Shown: positions 60,981-64,000 of the stretch, piece after piece
Numbering within the stretch: the first letter of the stretch is position 1
Layout of the letters: every line of letters begins with the position of its first letter
NCBI RefSeq assembly: GCF_000744815.1
Contig: NZ_JQMQ01000005.1
Span: forward strand, 5,537,801-5,601,800
Source: Phaeacidiphilus oryzae TH49
Lineage (GTDB): Bacteria > Actinomycetota > Actinomycetes > Streptomycetales > Streptomycetaceae
Direction: 5' to 3'
Length of the DNA: 64,000 bases
Translations under genes and position numbers: made by a program
Notes under the pieces: generated by a model
What the model was told of the DNA's origin: nothing
Database searches by the model: none
What the model saw: only the letters and a program-made list of their open reading frames with translations

Positions 60981-62730
60981 GCCCTGGGGCCGCCTTCCTC
61001 TGCGGGGCGGGGGCCTCTGCGGCCCGGCCGGCTCCGTCGGCCCCCTTGGCTCCGTTGGCTCCGTTGCCCCCCTTGGTTCCGTTGGCCCCGGCGGCTCCGT
61101 TGGACGCTGCGGGCTGCGCCGGGCCTGCCGTCTCCGGGGTGCGGGGCCGCGTGGAGTAGTCGGCGGCGGGCCGGGCGAGGGTGGCCCAGAGGGCCGGGAG
61201 GGAGTCGCCGTGCCGGGCCCGGAGGACGGTCCAGCCGCTGTTGCGGAGCAGCCGGTGCCGGGCGGCGGCGGGGTCGGCGGGTGCGGCCGCCGCGGTCGGG
61301 GCGGAGGCGGCGGCCGGGCCGGCGCCGTTCGTCCCGGCGGCGGGGTGCGGGGACGAGCCGTTCGCCCCGCCCGAGCCGCCGGCGCCGTTCGCGGCCTGCT
61401 GCGGGTCGGCCCAGGAGTCGGTGGCGAGGTGGAGGGCGAGGGCCGCGCCGGTCCGGCGGCGGAGCCGGGAGAGGGTGGCCACCTCCTCTCCGCCGAGTTC
61501 GCCGAGGACGGCCACCACCAGGCCCTCGCCGCCGAGCCGCAGCACGTCCTCGGCGCGGTCGAGCCCGGCGCTGTCGGAGAGCCGCACCCCGGCGAGGGTG
61601 TCCAGCAGCAGACCGCTCTCGTCGACGGTGTCGCCGTTGCCGGTGGTCTCGACGGACTCGCCGGTGTCGGTGAGCAGCCGGATCGCGTAGCCGCGGGCGC
61701 GCAGGTGGAGGGCGATCGAGGCGGCGGCGGAGACCGCCCACTCGAAGGAGGAGGCGGCGCCCCGCCCGCGGTGGGCGATCGCCCGGGTGTCCAGCAGGAC
61801 GGTGGCCCGGGAGCGCAGCGGCTGCTCCTCCCGGCGGACCATCAGCTCGCCGTACTTGGCGGTGGACCGCCAGTGGACCCGGCGGAGGTCGTCGCCCTGC
61901 CGGTAGCCGCGGGGCACCACGTCGTCCTCGCCGGCCAGGGCGAGGGCCCGGGAGCGGCTGTCGCCGTAGCCGGTCCACTGCCCGGCCAGCCGGACCGGCG
62001 GGAGGTGCTCCACCGCCGGAACGACGGTGAGGACGTCGGAGGCGGAGAACGAGCGGGTCAGCTCGCAGAGCCCGAAGGGGTCGCTGAGGCGCAGCTGGAG
62101 CGGGCCCAGGCGGTAGCGGCCGCGCAGGTCGGAGCGCACCCGGTAGGTCACCTCGCGGTGGCCGCGCGGCTCCACCCGGTCCAGGACGAAGCGCGGGCGC
62201 GGGCCGAGGACCTGCGGCATTTGGTCCTCCAGCATCAGCACGCCGGTGGGCGTCCGGGAGACGTTGTCCACCCGGAGGAAGGCGCGGGCCTCCTGCCCGG
62301 CCGGGACCCGACGGGGCGTCAGCCGCCGTCCGCCGGCCACCCGGAAGCGGGTGCGGACCAGCAGCACGGCTGCCGCCGGGGGCAGCGCGGCGAGGAGCAC
62401 CCCGACCCGCAGCAGGGCCGGCTGGCCGAGCGCGTAGGCGCAGACCACGGCGGTGATGCCGGCCGCGGCGAAGGAGCGCCCGCGGGTGGTGAGGCCGCGC
62501 AGGGCCATCCGGAAGGCCCGCCAGGTCAGGGCGGGGTGCTGGGACTCGGTCGCCGGGGTCGCGGCGGTCGCGGTGCCCGCAGTGGCCGCGGGCGCCCCGG
62601 GGGCCGCCGGCGCCGGCCGGCCCGCGGGGGCGCGGGAGGCCGTCGCGGCCGCGGGGCCGGCGGCTCCCCGCGCCCTCGGCCGCGGGCCTTTCGGGCCGCG
62701 GTCATGGGCGCGGGGCGTGGTCCGGGCCAT
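60977..62730 (-). CDS. DUF58 (VWA-like) protein, frame break near C-terminus
   Basis: About 580 residues. A Pro/Ala/Thr-rich head, two helices (about 80-125), then the DUF58 core VPRGYRQGDDLRRVHWRSTAKYGELMVRREEQP and a VWA-like Rossmann segment (VLLDTRAI...SFEWAVSAAASIALHLRARGYAIRLLTDTGE). A Gly/Asn/Ala low-complexity tail follows. The frame runs on out of phase into tgpA, whereas the neighbouring frame ends in EEGGPRA-TGA overlapping the tgpA ATG, so one missing base near 61000-61060 is suspected. ATG 62730 lies one nt after the MoxR stop. It acts with MoxR ATPases. Confidence 0.85.
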
Positions 62731-62731
62731 C

Positions 62732-63832
62732 TCAGAGGTGTCCGCGGGAGGCCGGCGCGGGGGCGCCCGGGACGGGCAGGTGGCGGACCAGGTCGGTGAC
62801 GACCTCCTCGGGGCTGCGCCGGGTCAGCTGCGCCTCGGCGGTCGGCAGCAGGCGGTGGGCCAGGACGGGGACGGCCAGCTCCTGGAGGTCGTCGGGGAGG
62901 ACGTAGTCGCGGTCGTCGAGGGCGGCGGCGGCGCGGGCCGCGCGCAGCAGGTGGAGGGTGGCCCGGGGGGAGGCGCCGAGCCGCAGCTCGGCGTGGGTGC
63001 GGGTGGCGGCGACCAGGGAGACCGCGTACCGGCGGAGGTCGTCGGCGACGTACACCTGGCGGACCACGCGGATCAGCCGGAGGACGTCCTCGGCCCGGGC
63101 GACCGGCCGGAGGTCGTCCAGCGGGGAGGCCCCGCCGTGGACGTCCAGCATCGCCAACTCGGCCTCGGGGCCCGGGTAGCCGATGGAGATCCGGGCCATG
63201 AAGCGGTCCCGCTGGGCCTCCGGCAGCGGATAGGTGCCCTCCATCTCCACCGGGTTCTGGGTGGCCACCACCATGAAGGGGGAGGGCAGCGGGTAGGTGG
63301 TGCCGTCCACCGTGACCTGGCGCTCCTCCATCGACTCCAGCAGCGCCGACTGGGTCTTGGGCGAGGCGCGGTTGATCTCGTCGCCGAGCACCACCTGGGC
63401 GAAGATCGCGCCCGGCTTGAACTCGAAGTCCCGGCGGTTCTGGTCGAAGACGCTGGTGCCGGTGATGTCCGAGGGCAGCAGGTCGGGGGTGAACTGGATG
63501 CGGCGGACGCTGCAGTCCAGGGAGCGCGCGAGCGCCTTGGCGAGCATCGTCTTGCCGACCCCGGGGACGTCCTCGATCAGCAGGTGGCCCTCGGCCAGCA
63601 GGACGGTGAGGGCCAGCCGCACGGCCTCCGGCTTGCCCTCGAGGACCGTCTCCACGCTGGCCCGGACCCGGTCGACGACGGCGCCCAGCGGCTCGCCGGC
63701 CGTGCCGCTCTGCGACTCGCCGTCCGCGTCCGGGTCCGCGGCGGCCTCCTGGGACTGGGGCTCCCCGCCGGCTCTGCGGCCGCCGCCGGCGGCCCGTCCG
63801 GAGAGACTCGTGCGCTCGTTGTAGGTCGTCAC
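62732..63832 (-). CDS. MoxR-family AAA+ ATPase
   Basis: 366 residues. Walker A EDVPGVGKT, Walker B VVLGDEINRASPKTQSALLESMEERQVTVDG, sensor ATQNPVEMEGTYPLPEAQRDRFMARI and the C-terminal lid (SPRATLHLLRAARAAAALDDRDYVLPDDL). A disordered acidic head (1-50) precedes. MoxR ATPases act as chaperones with VWA/DUF58 partners, here encoded 1 nt downstream. GTG 63832 is supported by GAGGAG about 7 nt upstream. It is the first gene of the MoxR-DUF58-TgpA operon; the promoter lies in 63833-63970, where I see no strong box. Confidence 0.93.
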   Translation of the reverse strand: MTTYNERTSLSGRAAGGGRRAGGEPQSQEAAADPDADGESQSGTAGEPLGAVVDRVRASVETVLEGKPEAVRLALTVLLAEGHLLIEDVPGVGKTMLAKALARSLDCSVRRIQFTPDLLPSDITGTSVFDQNRRDFEFKPGAIFAQVVLGDEINRASPKTQSALLESMEERQVTVDGTTYPLPSPFMVVATQNPVEMEGTYPLPEAQRDRFMARISIGYPGPEAELAMLDVHGGASPLDDLRPVARAEDVLRLIRVVRQVYVADDLRRYAVSLVAATRTHAELRLGASPRATLHLLRAARAAAALDDRDYVLPDDLQELAVPVLAHRLLPTAEAQLTRRSPEEVVTDLVRHLPVPGAPAPASRGHL

Positions 63833-63970
63833 CCGCTGCTCCTCGGCGATCCCGGTGCGCCGCGGCGACGGCCCACCCGGCCGCACCCGGACTCTCCGGA
63901 TGCGGCTCCGCTGTGAGCATTCTTCCTTGTGGGTGGGACGTAAGTCACCCGTTCGGGTGGGTGCGCCCGC

Positions 63971-64000
63971 TCAGACGACCTCGTTGAGGAGTCCGGTCGA
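63971..64000 (-). CDS. Possible 3' end of a truncated gene
   Basis: Reading leftwards from the window edge gives STGLLNEVV and TGA, followed by a CACCC-GAAC-GGGTG hairpin (63946-63959). It may be the C-terminus of a gene beyond the edge; nine codons cannot prove it. Confidence 0.25.
   Translation of the reverse strand, partial: STGLLNEVV

Noticed and set aside
58039-62730. 1563-residue ORF starting in DUF58
   Set aside because: Beyond the DUF58 core it is the out-of-phase reading of tgpA; it reflects GC composition and a likely missing base.

Overview
The window is about 64 kb of very GC-rich actinobacterial chromosome. GTG/TTG starts, GGAGG-type ribosome sites, many leaderless genes, a DtxR-type iron box, an actinobacterial LexA box and the gene order (tandem NlpC/P60, pimB', glkA, plsC, MacRS-like pair, pfk, anthranilate synthase/class II DAHP synthase, bfd/bfr, PASTA kinase, fruRKA, thiOSG, metF, DUF3040, MoxR/DUF58/TgpA) point to a member of the Streptomycetaceae. 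From memory, this is the conserved core region next to the dcw (mraZ-ftsI) cluster. I see no prophage, insertion sequence, CRISPR array, rRNA or tRNA. Layout: 0-8 kb holds cell-wall and envelope genes (two secreted NlpC/P60 hydrolases coupled to a membrane-anchored HExxH protease, an M48 protease, the PimB' mannosyltransferase and a GT87-like membrane glycosyltransferase). 8-15.4 kb holds a long-chain acyl-CoA ligase facing a metallophosphoesterase, then SRPBCC, ArsA-like ATPase, glucokinase and an EEP phosphatase. 15.4-22.7 kb holds an esterase, PlsC, a two-component system, a phosphofructokinase with PPi-type residues and an MFS carrier. 22.9-27.4 kb holds an OmpR-type two-component system facing a ferric-reductase-like flavocytochrome and an FMN-binding protein. 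27.5-32.9 kb holds a fused anthranilate synthase behind a Trp-codon attenuator, divergent from DAHP synthase, then bfd/bfr and a sulfite-oxidase-like protein. 33-40.4 kb holds endonuclease IV, a PASTA kinase, HPr and the fruR-fruK-fruA operon. 40.7-49.8 kb holds thiamin genes under a TPP riboswitch, thiE, an Rv2175c-like DNA-binding protein, a Rrf2 regulator facing a TauE permease, a prenyl diphosphate synthase and metF. 49.9-64 kb holds a Tyr/Gln-rich membrane protein, a CrtI-like oxidase with a TetR, a MocR-YczE pair, an SOS-boxed DUF6504-HEPN unit, a methyltransferase, DUF3040, and the TgpA-DUF58-MoxR operon read leftwards. The most notable signals are: a textbook ribosome-mediated trp attenuator with three consecutive Trp codons; a family of long composite hairpin elements, mostly between convergent genes, that supplies stop codons to two genes and is tandemly duplicated after fruA; a perfect SOS box before a DUF6504/HEPN pair; an ArsA-like ATPase whose P-loop lysines are arginines; a phosphofructokinase with Asp104/Lys124; eight TANNNT-box leaderless starts; and four single-base reading-frame breaks in G/C runs that look like mutations or assembly indels (histidine kinase, ferric reductase, TgpA, DUF58).
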